Below, piece after piece: positions 1 through 7,453 of a stretch of 46,722 nucleotides of DNA. Numbering within the stretch: position 1 is the first letter of the stretch; each line of letters starts with the position of its first letter. Origin of the DNA: Gemmatimonadaceae bacterium (GTDB lineage: Bacteria > Gemmatimonadota > Gemmatimonadetes > Gemmatimonadales > Gemmatimonadaceae); the NCBI GenBank assembly GCA_011525845.1, contig WYBP01000015.1, positions 1-46,722 on the forward strand, given 5' to 3'. The translations under genes were made by a program, and so were the position numbers. The notes beneath the pieces were generated by a model. The model made no database searches and was not told the DNA's origin. It worked only from the letters and a program-made list of their open reading frames with translations.

Positions 1-562
<562 letters not shown>

Positions 563-579
563 GTGTTCAATCGACTCTA

Positions 580-622
580 CCGAATCGCTGTCACGCTGTC
601 ATCGCATGACAGCGTTATTCGG
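580..622 (-). other. rRNA leader hairpin upstream of 16S
   Basis: The transcribed leader just upstream of the 16S 5' end contains a long imperfect inverted repeat. The outer arms are CCGAAT and ATTCGG, and the inner arms are CGCTGTCAT and ATGACAGCG around a 3-base loop. Its place, about 18 bases before the mature 5' end, suits a leader-folding or RNase III processing stem. The role is inferred; the symmetry is visible directly. Confidence 0.5.
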
Positions 623-702
623 AATCACAAAAATTGTTCAGGTCTGAACTCTCCCCCAGCCCCTGAATGGACCAGGATCATAGAGTTCGCCTCGCACACT
701 TT

Positions 703-730
703 GCGATATCTCTCTCAACTCGATTGTCAA
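703..730 (-). promoter_or_regulatory. Candidate second (proximal) rRNA promoter
   Basis: A perfect -35 hexamer TTGACA (725-730, minus) is followed after 16 bases by TATCGC (703-708). The -10 box is weak. It lies between the strong upstream promoter and 16S, matching the common tandem P1/P2 layout of rRNA operons. A TATGAT at 677-682 is a better -10 box but has no good -35 partner. Confidence 0.4.
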
Positions 731-774
731 TCAGCGTTGTTTCGCTCCGCCCATGATTTCCGGGGGAGCCTATA

Positions 775-803
775 AGAATACCCTGGAGAACCGAACGTGT
801 CAA
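775..803 (-). promoter_or_regulatory. Main rRNA operon promoter (P1)
   Basis: TTGACA (798-803, minus) is separated by exactly 17 bases from TATTCT (775-780). The bases after the -10 box are GC-rich (GGCTCCC), like the discriminator of stringently controlled rRNA promoters. Transcription would start near 768 and run leftward into 16S. No other gene start is close, so the assignment to the rRNA operon is firm; the stringent control is inferred. Confidence 0.75.
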
Positions 804-950
804 GGGCCTACTTCAACTTCTTGCCCAGACTCACAACCAGGCCTCGCAGCCCGGCGATCCTCCCGCTCCCCACGACTTCGCAGGGAGAAACGAATAGTAA
901 TGGCACCTTTCGGTGCACGCAAGGGTGACCCCGCTCACCTGCACCACCAC

Positions 951-979
951 AAGAAAAAAGCCCCGACGATCGCCGGGAC
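951..979 (-). terminator. Intrinsic terminator after the Pro-Arg-Lys tRNA cluster
   Basis: On the minus strand an 8-pair stem GTCCCGGC / GTCGGGGC (two G-U pairs) with a GATC loop is followed at once by six T residues. It lies about 47 bases beyond the 3' end of tRNA-Lys and before the rRNA promoter, so it would insulate the rRNA operon from the tRNA transcript. Confidence 0.8.
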
Positions 980-1025
980 TCATCCCTGCTTCACCCGTCA
1001 CCCTGCTCACGCCAACTTCGAACAA

Positions 1026-1098
1026 TGCGCCCTGAAGGAATCGAACCTTCAACCTAGTGATTAAGAGTCACTTGCTCTGCCAATTGAGCTAAGGGCGC
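1026..1098 (-). tRNA. tRNA-Lys (anticodon CTT)
   Basis: A 73-base cloverleaf reads on the minus strand. The acceptor stem is GCGCCCT / AGGGCGC and the anticodon stem AGTGA / TCACT encloses loop CTCTTAA, so the anticodon is CTT. The T-loop is TTCGATT. The discriminator is A and CCA is not encoded. It is the last of three clustered tRNAs before an intrinsic terminator. Confidence 0.95.
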
Positions 1099-1142
1099 TC
1101 ATGCCTGCTCGTTCCTTCTCGTTCCTGCTCCGTCCCGCGAGG

Positions 1143-1216
1143 CGCGCCAGGAGGGACTCGAACCCCCGACCCACAGCTTAGAAGGCTGTTGCTCTATCCA
1201 CCTGAGCTACTGGCGC
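1143..1216 (-). tRNA. tRNA-Arg (anticodon TCT)
   Basis: A 74-base cloverleaf reads on the minus strand. The acceptor stem is GCGCCAG / CTGGCGC, the anticodon stem ACAGC / GCTGT encloses loop CTTCTAA, so the anticodon is TCT, which reads AGA/AGG. The discriminator is G and CCA is not encoded. It is the middle tRNA of the Pro-Arg-Lys cluster. Confidence 0.95.
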
Positions 1217-1323
1217 TTCGTTGCGTGCCGTGTCGCTCCTGCTCCCGCCGATCCACCCGGTGCGCACCGCGTCGCACGATGCACATCGCACCAGCGCTGC
1301 GCCCCCATCCCTTCGCGACCCGA

Positions 1324-1397
1324 TCGGGGCGGCCGGATTCGAACCGGCGACCTCCTGCTCCCAAAGCAGGCGCGATACCGGGCTACGCTACGCCCCG
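1324..1397 (-). tRNA. tRNA-Pro (anticodon TGG)
   Basis: A 74-base cloverleaf reads on the minus strand. The acceptor stem is CGGGGCG / CGCCCCG, the anticodon stem CCTGC / GCAGG encloses loop TTTGGGA, so the anticodon is TGG. The T-loop is TTCGAAT. The gene starts 37 bases after the rdgB stop codon, so the cluster may be read from the rdgB transcript. Confidence 0.95.
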
Positions 1398-1434
1398 CGA
1401 ACCGAACGAACACTAGTCGGCACCGCGCCGCTGG

Positions 1435-2103
1435 TCAACGGGCCGCGCCGACTTCCTCGCTCCACTGCGCGCGCAGCGCGCGCAGCGCACGCCCGCGATG
1501 ACTCACCGCCCCCTTCTCCGCGCGCGTGCACTCCCCGAACGCGCGCGCGAGCTCCGTGCTGAAGAAGAGCGGGTCGTAGCCGAATCCGCCCGTGCCGCGC
1601 GCCTCGTGCAGGATGCGGCCCTCGCACGTCCCGCGCGCCGTCCACTCGCGCGCGTCCCACACGCAGACCACGGCGCAGACGTAGCGCGCCGTGCGCGCGT
1701 CGGGATCCCGCAGGTGCGCGAGTGCGCGCAGGAGCATCGCGTTGTTCGCGGCGTCGAGCGCCGCCCCTTCGGCCACGCTCCCGGACCAGCGCTTGCTCCG
1801 CACGCCGGGCGCGCCGCCGAGCGCGTCCACCGCGAGCCCCGAGTCGTCCGCGATCACCGCGCGCCCCGGCAGGCGTTCGGCGAACCACCGCGCCTTCGCG
1901 CGCGCGTTCTCCTCGAACGTCTCGTGCACCTCGAGCGCATCCTCGGCCGCGTCGGGCGCGATGCCGGCGTCGTCCAGGTTCTCCACCGCGATCCCGTGCT
2001 CCCCGAACAGCGCTGCGAGCTCGTCCCGCTTCCCCGCACTGCGCGTGGCCAGCACCACGGCGCGCGGGGCGATCGCCGCGCGGCCCGCACTCCCCGCGCT
2101 CAT
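1435..2103 (-). CDS. rdgB: XTP/dITP (non-canonical purine NTP) pyrophosphatase
   Basis: This is a Ham1/RdgB-family house-cleaning enzyme of 222 residues, slightly longer than the usual ~200. The family hydrolyses dITP, XTP and ITP to monophosphates and pyrophosphate, keeping deaminated purines out of DNA. Visible motifs are [14 protein letters not shown] (about residues 16-29), [19 protein letters not shown] in the middle and GFGYDPLFF in the second half. The nucleotide-binding motif usually reads T-x-N-x-x-K; here it is TRSAGK, with Ser for Asn. Its ATG overlaps the rph stop by four bases (ATGA), so the two are translationally coupled. The pairing with rph is common in bacteria. Confidence 0.93.
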   Translation of the reverse strand: MSAGSAGRAAIAPRAVVLATRSAGKRDELAALFGEHGIAVENLDDAGIAPDAAEDALEVHETFEENARAKARWFAERLPGRAVIADDSGLAVDALGGAPGVRSKRWSGSVAEGAALDAANNAMLLRALAHLRDPDARTARYVCAVVCVWDAREWTARGTCEGRILHEARGTGGFGYDPLFFSTELARAFGECTRAEKGAVSHRGRALRALRAQWSEEVGAAR

Positions 2104-2885
2104 CGACGTGGCGATGGCGATGCGCTCGAGTGTGGACGCGGATGCGAGAGCGCGTGCGCCTGCGCGCTGTGGAGCGCGGTGATGCCGTTGGTCGCGAGGT
2201 CGAGCAGCGCGTCGAGCTCCGCGCGCGCGAAGGTGCCGTTCTCCCCGGTGCCCTGCACCTCGACGAAGCGCCCCTCGCTGCTCATCACGACGTTGGCGTC
2301 CACCTCCGCGCGCACGTCCTCGACGTACTCGAGGTCGAGCAGCGGCCGGCCGTCGACGACGCCGACACTCACGGCGGCGACGCGGCGCCGCACCGGCGAA
2401 GCGACGACCCGCCCCGTGGCGACCATCCAGTCGAACGCATCACAGACGGCGACCGCCGCACCGGTGATCGCCGCGGTGCGCGTGCCGCCGTCGGCGCGCA
2501 TCACATCGCAGTCCACCTTGAGCGTGTACTCGCCCCACTTGAAGTCGTCGAGCATCGCCCGGACGCTGCGCCCGATGAGCCGCTGGATCTCCTGCGTGCG
2601 GCCGCCCACCTGGCCGCGCTCGCGCGAGGTGCGCGTGTTGGTCGCGCGCGGGAGCATCGCGTACTCGGCGGTGAGCCACCCCTCCCCCTTCCCCTTCTTC
2701 CATCCCGGCACGCCATCCTCGACGCTCACGGCGCAGAGGACGGTGGTGTTCCCGAAGCTCACCAGGCAGGAGCCCTCGGCGTTGGGTGCCGCCCCGCGCT
2801 CGAGGGAGACGGGGCGCATGTTGTCGTCCGCGCGTCCTGCGGGACGCGAGGCGGAGGGGGAAGCGTCAGCGGGCCTTGCCGGCAC
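2100..2885 (-). CDS. rph: Ribonuclease PH
   Basis: RNase PH is a phosphorolytic 3'-5' exoribonuclease that trims tRNA 3' ends. The 261 residues carry the family's N-terminal [15 protein letters not shown] stretch (17-31) and [13 protein letters not shown], then the Arg-rich substrate segment [20 protein letters not shown]. The middle [23 protein letters not shown] and the [12 protein letters not shown] block near the C terminus contain the conserved active-site Asp residues. The first ~16 residues are Pro/Ala-rich and poorly conserved. The start overlaps the rfaE2 end by 20 bases, and the stop overlaps the rdgB start. Confidence 0.95.
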   Translation of the reverse strand: MPARPADASPSASRPAGRADDNMRPVSLERGAAPNAEGSCLVSFGNTTVLCAVSVEDGVPGWKKGKGEGWLTAEYAMLPRATNTRTSRERGQVGGRTQEIQRLIGRSVRAMLDDFKWGEYTLKVDCDVMRADGGTRTAAITGAAVAVCDAFDWMVATGRVVASPVRRRVAAVSVGVVDGRPLLDLEYVEDVRAEVDANVVMSSEGRFVEVQGTGENGTFARAELDALLDLATNGITALHSAQAHALSHPRPHSSASPSPRR

Positions 2886-3360
2886 GGAGTCTCTCGACGA
2901 TGGAGGTGGTGGACTGCCCCGGCGTGAGCGGGATGATCACGACGCGGCCGCCGCGCGCCTGGACGAACTCGGCGCCGACGACGGTCTCCGGAGCATAATC
3001 ACCACCCTTCACGATGACATCCGGCTCGAGGGTGCGCACGAGCTCGAGGGGCGTGTCCTCCTCGAAGACGACGACCGCGTCGACGGCGCCGAGGCCGGCG
3101 AGGACGTACGCGCGCTCGGCCTCGCTGCGCACGGGGCGGTCCTCCCCCTTGCCGAGCCGGCGCACCGAGGCGTCGCTGTTCACGCCGACGACCAGGTACT
3201 CGCCCTGAGCCCGCGCGCCGTAGAGGAGGTCCACGTGGCCGGGGTGCAGGAGGTCGAAGACGCCGTTGGTGAAGACGAGCGGCCCCTTGCAGCTGGCGCG
3301 CCAGCGCGCGGCCTGCGCGCGCGAGAGGATCTTCTGTCGCGGGTCGACGAGCAGGGTCAG
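2866..3360 (-). CDS. rfaE2: D-glycero-beta-D-manno-heptose 1-phosphate adenylyltransferase (stand-alone RfaE2/HldE C domain)
   Basis: The protein is a cytidylyltransferase-like enzyme that makes ADP-heptose for the lipopolysaccharide inner core. The nucleotide-binding signature [13 protein letters not shown] lies entirely upstream of the first in-frame ATG/GTG, so an ATG-started model from 3234 would lose the catalytic HxGH. Reading upstream, the frame stays open, and the first credible start is CTG at 3358-3360. That codon overlaps the upstream stop as CTGA, mimicking the ATGA couplings elsewhere here. A second CTG lies at 3352-3354. Later motifs include [14 protein letters not shown]. The kinase half (RfaE1) is not in the window. 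Product call is secure; the start is less so. Confidence 0.85.
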   Translation of the reverse strand: MTLLVDPRQKILSRAQAARWRASCKGPLVFTNGVFDLLHPGHVDLLYGARAQGEYLVVGVNSDASVRRLGKGEDRPVRSEAERAYVLAGLGAVDAVVVFEEDTPLELVRTLEPDVIVKGGDYAPETVVGAEFVQARGGRVVIIPLTPGQSTTSIVERLRAGKAR

Positions 3361-3710
3361 AACGTCCCCACCGCTTGCGGGTGGAAGTAGACCTCGCGCA
3401 CGAACCCCGGCAGCTCCACGAGCTCGTAGTACTCGGCCCAGATCTGGATCGTGCCCGGCCGGCGGCGCACGTGCACCTTGTGCGCTCCCTCGGGGAGCTT
3501 GAGCGAGTCGGCGAACTCCTTCAGCCGGCGCGCGATGGTCTGGTCGCTGCGGTGCGCCGCGAAGCGTGCCTCCTGCTTCATGCGGTCCTCGAACTGAACG
3601 TAGCGCCAGTAGGTGCCGCCGATGTTGATGCCGAAGTAGACGAGCGCCCCGACGAACACGATCGCGAACAGGCTCCCCAGGAGCCCCTTGCCCTCACGCG
3701 TTCTCACCAT
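3357..3710 (-). CDS. Small membrane-anchored protein, unknown function (DUF4845-like)
   Basis: This 117-residue protein has one N-terminal transmembrane helix (about residues 9-31, [20 protein letters not shown]) after a short basic tail. A soluble domain follows, with a helix rich in charged residues and a beta-rich C-terminal half. Size and layout resemble DUF4845-type proteins, but no catalytic motif is visible and I cannot name a function. It overlaps the lptE stop by seven bases and its own stop lies inside the rfaE2 start, so it belongs to an envelope-related operon. Confidence 0.7.
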   Translation of the reverse strand: MVRTREGKGLLGSLFAIVFVGALVYFGINIGGTYWRYVQFEDRMKQEARFAAHRSDQTIARRLKEFADSLKLPEGAHKVHVRRRPGTIQIWAEYYELVELPGFVREVYFHPQAVGTF

Positions 3711-4219
3711 TGGGACTGTGCCCCCTCGATCACGTCGTTCACGATGCGGTCGATCGCCTGCTTGCGCCCCAGCGCCTCGCCACGGTCGTTGTACTCGCCA
3801 TCCGCCTGGATGCCCGTGCGGGCCCAGAGCGTCTTCCCGGTCACCTGATCGACGATCTCCACGTCCACCTGGACACGAAGTCGCCGGCGCGCGGTGGTGG
3901 CCTGGCTGGGGTTCGCGCTGAAGGCGACGGGCTCGTCGACCACGTACCGGGTGATCTTCCCGCGGACGAGCGCGTTGGCGCGGGCCTCGGTCGCGTCACG
4001 GAGGCCGAGGCGGGACTTCAGGCCCGACTGGAGCGCCTCCTGGAGCTCGAGCGGCAGCTCGGGGGACCCCGTCTCGTTCTCGAAGGGGAGCACCGCGACC
4101 GTCTTCACGTGCGGCGGCAGGCCCCCCCCGGCGAAGCCGTAGAGGCAGCCGCTGGCGACCATCGTGAAAGCAAGCAGGAGGCCCAGGGGAAGGCGGCGCA
4201 TCGGGGAGGGTCGGGTCAC
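3704..4219 (-). CDS. lptE: LptE-family lipopolysaccharide-assembly lipoprotein
   Basis: LptE is the outer-membrane lipoprotein that plugs the LptD barrel during LPS insertion. The 171-residue product has a lipoprotein signal: basic MTRPSPMRRLP, a hydrophobic core and lipobox VASGC, with Cys about residue 25. The mature part begins LYGFAGGGLPPHVKTVAVLPFENETG, typical of LptE (LptE/DUF4136-like) proteins, and continues with an alternating beta pattern (RRRLRVQVDVEIVDQ). It is followed by the small membrane protein and rfaE2, which fits an LPS role. No LptD is in the window. Confidence 0.82.
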   Translation of the reverse strand: MTRPSPMRRLPLGLLLAFTMVASGCLYGFAGGGLPPHVKTVAVLPFENETGSPELPLELQEALQSGLKSRLGLRDATEARANALVRGKITRYVVDEPVAFSANPSQATTARRRLRVQVDVEIVDQVTGKTLWARTGIQADGEYNDRGEALGRKQAIDRIVNDVIEGAQSQW

Positions 4220-4250
4220 ACAGTAAGTCTCAGCGCCGCCACGTCGCGGG

Positions 4251-4679
4251 TCAATCGCCCGAGGAGACGACGTCCTCGAGCAGCGCGCGGAAGTGGGCCG
4301 GCATGGCGACGGGGCGGTTCTCCCCGTCGATGGAGATCAGCCGGGTGGTCGCGCTCGCGAGGCGCTCGCCGGCGGTGTCGCCGGGCGCGGGGACGCGCAG
4401 GAGCGTGTACGAGAACTCGACCATGCGGGATCGTACCCCGGTGAGCCGGGTCTCGATCCGCACCACGTCGTCGTACTTCGCGCCCGCGTGGTAGCGGAGC
4501 GTGGCGTCGGCCACGGCGAGGCGCACCCCCTGCCGCTCCATCTCCGCGTAGGTGACGCCGAGCGAGCGGATGAAGTCCGTGCGCCCGATCTCGCACCAGA
4601 CGAGGTAGTTCGCGTGGTAGGCCACGCCCATCTGGTCGGTCTCGGCGTAGCGCACGCGGGTCTCGGAGGCGGTCTGCAT
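4251..4679 (-). CDS. YbgC/FadM-family acyl-CoA thioesterase (hotdog fold)
   Basis: A 142-residue single hotdog domain. The N terminus carries the 4-hydroxybenzoyl-CoA thioesterase-type signature RYAETDQMGVAYHANYLVW (about 9-27), including the catalytic Asp of the ETDQ motif and the YHANY stretch. This family hydrolyses acyl-CoA or acyl-ACP thioesters; the substrate cannot be read from sequence. It lies 31 bases from the lptE start and may be first in that operon. It is divergent from lpxH across 66 bases. A TTTACA about 16 bases ahead of GATAGA on the minus strand of that gap is a possible promoter. Confidence 0.88.
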   Translation of the reverse strand: MQTASETRVRYAETDQMGVAYHANYLVWCEIGRTDFIRSLGVTYAEMERQGVRLAVADATLRYHAGAKYDDVVRIETRLTGVRSRMVEFSYTLLRVPAPGDTAGERLASATTRLISIDGENRPVAMPAHFRALLEDVVSSGD

Positions 4680-4710
4680 CTGGGGCGAGTCTATCCGTGC
4701 GTCGTTCCCT

Positions 4711-4739
4711 TTGTAAAGGGCGCGCCGACGCGGTAGGAT
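4711..4739 (+). promoter_or_regulatory. Candidate lpxH promoter giving a leaderless transcript
   Basis: TTGTAA (4711-4716) and TAGGAT (4734-4739) are spaced by 17 bases on the plus strand. The lpxH ATG begins only seven bases after the -10 box, so a normal start site would fall on or beside the A of ATG and give a leaderless mRNA. No Shine-Dalgarno sequence is visible in the six bases before ATG, which agrees. Confidence 0.5.
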
Positions 4740-4745
4740 TGTGCG

Positions 4746-5504
4746 ATGCTATCCGCGCCCTGCTACGTGTTCGCCGACGCGCACCTCGGTGCGGCGCCGG
4801 CCGAGACCGAGCGCGACCTCCTCGCGTTCCTGCGCGGGCTCCCCTCGGACGCGAAGTCCGTGGCGATCAACGGGGACCTCTTCGACTTCTGGTTCGAGTG
4901 GCGGCACGTCGTGCCGCGCTCCGGGCTGCGGGTGGTGGCCGAGCTCTCGCGCCTGCGGGACGCCGGCATCGCGGTGACCTGGATCGCGGGGAACCACGAT
5001 TGCTGGGGGGGCGAGGTGCTGCGTGACGACCTCGGCCTCGACTACCACATCGGGCCCTGGCGCGGGATGCTGGGCGGCTGGGACACGATGATCGAGCACG
5101 GGGACGGGCTGCGGGCGAACGAGGACGCGCCCTACCGGCGGATGCGCGCGGTGCTGCGGCACCCCCTCTCCAAGCGGCTCTTCCGCTGGATCCACCCCGA
5201 CTGGGGGACGGCGATCGCGCGCCGGAGCTCGCACACGAGCCGCAACATGCGACCGCGCGACGGCGGCGAGGGGCTGCGGAAGGTGGCCGAGCTGCGGCTC
5301 GCCGCCGCGGGGGCGCCCGAACTCCTGATCTTCGGGCACTCGCACGTGGCGACGCTCGAACGGATGCACGCGCGCGTCTTCGCGAATCCCGGGGCGTGGC
5401 TCGACGAGCCGCGCTTCCTGCGCGTGGTGCCGGAGCGCGTCGAGCTGCGGCGGTGGAACGGCCGCGGGAGCGACGTCGAGCAGGTGCTCGAGCGCCTGCC
5501 CTGA
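4746..5504 (+). CDS. lpxH: LpxH-like UDP-2,3-diacylglucosamine diphosphatase
   Basis: This calcineurin-like metallophosphoesterase of 252 residues would cleave UDP-2,3-diacylglucosamine to lipid X in lipid A synthesis at the inner membrane face. The metal ligands are clear: ADAHLG (Asp11, His13), NGDLFDFW (Asp44), GNHD (Asn83, His84), EHGDG in the middle and GHSH near residue 199. The segment YRRMRAVLRHPLSKRLFRWIHP matches the membrane-contacting insert of LpxH. It is transcribed alone and stands against an LPS-linked operon. LpxH2-type or related UDP-sugar phosphoesterases are alternatives. Confidence 0.85.
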   Translation: MLSAPCYVFADAHLGAAPAETERDLLAFLRGLPSDAKSVAINGDLFDFWFEWRHVVPRSGLRVVAELSRLRDAGIAVTWIAGNHDCWGGEVLRDDLGLDYHIGPWRGMLGGWDTMIEHGDGLRANEDAPYRRMRAVLRHPLSKRLFRWIHPDWGTAIARRSSHTSRNMRPRDGGEGLRKVAELRLAAAGAPELLIFGHSHVATLERMHARVFANPGAWLDEPRFLRVVPERVELRRWNGRGSDVEQVLERLP

Positions 5505-5515
5505 GCGCGTTCAGC

Positions 5516-6196
5516 TCACCGGAACGGGATCGAGACGGAGATCGCGGGCCCCGCGTGCGTGCGGCGGATCCCCACCTTCCCCGGGAGGTCCCAGAGCTGG
5601 GCCGCCACGAAGGCGTCGGCGCCGGCGAAGAGGTGGTTGAAGAAGAGGACGGCGAGCCAGTCCTCGTAGTGGAGCCGGCGCGTCCTCACATAGGTGGAGT
5701 CGTAGCGGGGCGCGGTCCAGGCCGCGACCACGGGGTCGCCGTTGGTGTCGCGGGCGACGAGGCCGGTGGTGGGGTCCGCCTGGTAGCGGAGGGGCACCGA
5801 GTCGCCACTGAAGGCGCGGGCGATGCGCAGGTCCTCGGCGGAGCGATGCACGAACACGAGGCTCGCGACCTCGATCAGGAAGAACATCCCGCCGGCGCGG
5901 CCGCGGTCGAGGCGGGCCTGCCCGGCCCCGGGGAGGAGGAACGAGTAGAGGAACGCGCGCCGCGGGGAGATCGGCGGCTGGAGCGAGTCCTGGGCCGCGC
6001 GCCCGCGCGCGGGGAGCGCGCGCTGCACGGTGTCCGAGAGCGCCGGGAGGGAGACCCCCACGCGCGCGCTGTCGGCGCGCTGCGCGCGTGCGGCGGGCGC
6101 GGCGGGCCCCAGCGCGCCGAGGATCAGCGCGAGAGCGAGTACGAGCGCGGCTGACGGCACGCGGGACGTGCCGCACCGGGAGCGGGAGGAACGCAT
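5516..6196 (-). CDS. DUF5683-type membrane protein, unknown function
   Basis: The 226-residue protein has an N-terminal signal (about residues 15-38, ending in ARAQ). A Ser/Arg/Ala-rich spacer follows, then PPISPRRAFLYSFLLPGAGQ, the P-x-R-A-x-x-Y-S-x-x-L-P-G-x-G-Q signature of DUF5683 proteins. A hydrophobic segment (GGMFFLIEVASLVFVHR) and a second (DWLAVLFFNHLFAGADAFVAAQ) suggest a membrane location. The C terminus ends in AISVSIPFR, a pattern reminiscent of an outer-membrane terminal strand. Function is not known. It follows tRNA-Sec on the same strand after 30 bases. Confidence 0.75.
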   Translation of the reverse strand: MRSSRSRCGTSRVPSAALVLALALILGALGPAAPAARAQRADSARVGVSLPALSDTVQRALPARGRAAQDSLQPPISPRRAFLYSFLLPGAGQARLDRGRAGGMFFLIEVASLVFVHRSAEDLRIARAFSGDSVPLRYQADPTTGLVARDTNGDPVVAAWTAPRYDSTYVRTRRLHYEDWLAVLFFNHLFAGADAFVAAQLWDLPGKVGIRRTHAGPAISVSIPFR

Positions 6197-6226
6197 GACG
6201 GTCCTGATACACCGGAGTGCGCGCGA

Positions 6227-6323
6227 TGGCGGGAGCGTGTGGGAATCGAACCCACCCAGCCCGACGTAGTCGGGCCGCTGCGGTTTTGAAGACCGCGAGG
6301 ACCACCAGACCCCATCCGCCCCC
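6227..6323 (-). tRNA. selC: tRNA-Sec (selenocysteine, anticodon TCA)
   Basis: A 97-base tRNA of the long selenocysteine type reads on the minus strand. The anticodon stem GCGGT / ACCGC encloses loop CTTCAAA, so the anticodon is TCA, which reads UGA. The extra arm is long (GCCCGAC / GTCGGGC with a TAC loop). The T-stem GTGGG / CCCAC encloses TTCGATT. The acceptor has eight positions on each side, the innermost an apparent G-A mismatch. The discriminator is G and CCA is encoded, unlike the other three tRNAs here. It begins 23 bases after the selD stop, so both can share a transcript. Confidence 0.93.
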
Positions 6324-6346
6324 TCACCCGCGCCTCGCAGTCTACC

Positions 6347-7381
6347 CTACTCCAGCACGATGTGCGCGCCCGTGGTGCGCGCGGAGACGCGGCCGACGAC
6401 GGCGGAGCCCGGCACGCGCTCGACGAGGAGGGCGGCCTGCGCGGGCGGCAGGGCGACGAGCAGTCCGCCCGAGGTCTGCGGGTCGGTGAGGAGGGCGCGG
6501 ACGTCGCTGCCGCTGTCGTTCCAGTCCACGGCGCCCGCGAGCCACTCCGCGTTCCGCTTCGCACCCCCGGTGGCGAACCCGGCCACCAGCGCCTCGCGGG
6601 CGCCCTCGAGGAGCGGCACGTCCGCGTGCGCGAGGTGGAGGGTGACGTCGCTGGCGCGTGCGATGTGCAGCGCGTGCCCGAGGAGGCCGAAGCCGGTGAT
6701 GTCGGTGGCGCAGCGCGCGCCGAGCTCGACGGCGGCCTTCGAGGCGGCCGCGTTGAGCGTGGACATCGCGCGGTAGAGCGCCTCGTCCTGCTCCGGCGTG
6801 AGGGCGCCCGCCTTCCCCGCGGTGGCGAGCACGCCGATCCCGAGGGGCTTGGTGAGCACGAGGAGGTCGCCGGCGCGCGCGTTGGCGTTGGAGAGGATCC
6901 GGTCGGGGTGGACGCGCCCGGTGACCGCGAGCCCGTACTTCAGCTCCTCGTCGATCACGGTGTGCCCGCCGACGATGCGCGCGCCGGCCTCGTGCACGGC
7001 GTCCTGGCCCCCGCGGAGGATCTCGGTGAGCACGCTGAGCGGGAGCTTCTTGTCCGGGAAGCCGACGATGTTCATCGCGGTGAGTGGCTCGCCCCCCATC
7101 GCGTACACGTCGGAGAGCGCGTTGGCGGCGGCGATGCGGCCGAAGCGGTAGGGGTCGTCGACGATCGGCGCGAAGAAGTCCACCGTCTGCACGAGGGCCA
7201 GGTCGTCGGCCACGCGAAAGACCCCCGCGTCGTCGAAGGTCTCGCGACCGACGAGCAGACGGGGATCGGATTCGCGCGGCAGCGGCGCGAGCGCGGCGGA
7301 CAGGTCACCCGGACCCATCTTCGACGCTCAGCCGGCGCAGCGTGCGAACTGGGTCAGGCGGAAGATGTCTTCGCGGGACAC
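6347..7381 (-). CDS. selD: Selenide, water dikinase, itself a selenoprotein (in-frame TGA = Sec)
   Basis: SelD makes selenophosphate from selenide and ATP for Sec-tRNA synthesis. From the ATG at 7316-7318 the protein starts MGPGDLSAALAPL and lacks the catalytic N terminus. The frame upstream is open except for one TGA (7328-7330) and reaches a GTG at 7379-7381. It reads (M)SREDIFRLTQFARCAG-U-ASKMGPGDL. This aligns with the E. coli segment LTQYSHGAGCGCKISP, placing the TGA on catalytic Cys17 and keeping the essential Lys three residues later (U-A-S-K). Later motifs include DFFAPIVDDPYRFGRIAAANALSDVYAMGG and LTKPLGIGVL. Full length is 344 residues, normal for the family. A SECIS-like hairpin follows the TGA, and selC is adjacent. 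Confidence 0.92.
7299..7330 (-). promoter_or_regulatory. Bacterial SECIS-like hairpin for the selD UGA codon
   Basis: The UGA codon (7328-7330, minus) is followed by eight bases and then an 8-pair stem, GATGGGTC (7312-7319) with GACCTGTC (7299-7306), around a 5-base loop CGGGT. Two of the pairs are G-U wobbles. In bacterial SECIS elements SelB binds a small apical stem-loop starting about 11 bases after UGA, with a G-U in or next to the loop; size, distance and GGU loop all fit. The fold was drawn by hand. Confidence 0.65.
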
Positions 7382-7386
7382 GAGAG

Positions 7387-7419
7387 GCAGATGGGAGATG
7401 GGAGATGGGAGATGTGAGG
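7387..7419. repeat. Short tandem heptamer repeat related to the 37.5-kb repeat
   Basis: Between ridA and selD the plus strand carries about three and a half copies of a 7-base unit, GGGAGAT, ending in GATGTGAGG. A closely similar GGGGAGATGTGAG and its inverted copy occur at 37495-37531. It is non-coding and looks like a dispersed intergenic repeat family. Confidence 0.6.
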
Positions 7420-7453
7420 AACGGCCCTCATCCGCTCCCATCCCAGTGCGGGA

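Noticed and set aside
903-916. Small hairpin GCACC-GAAA-GGTGC on the minus strand between the tRNA terminator and rRNA promoter, possible small RNA.
   Set aside because: Only five pairs, no promoter or terminator of its own; not enough to call an RNA gene.
7316-7318. The ATG at 7318 as selD start, with selD seen as N-terminally truncated.
   Set aside because: The upstream frame carries the complete conserved N terminus once the single TGA is read as Sec, so the gene is intact.
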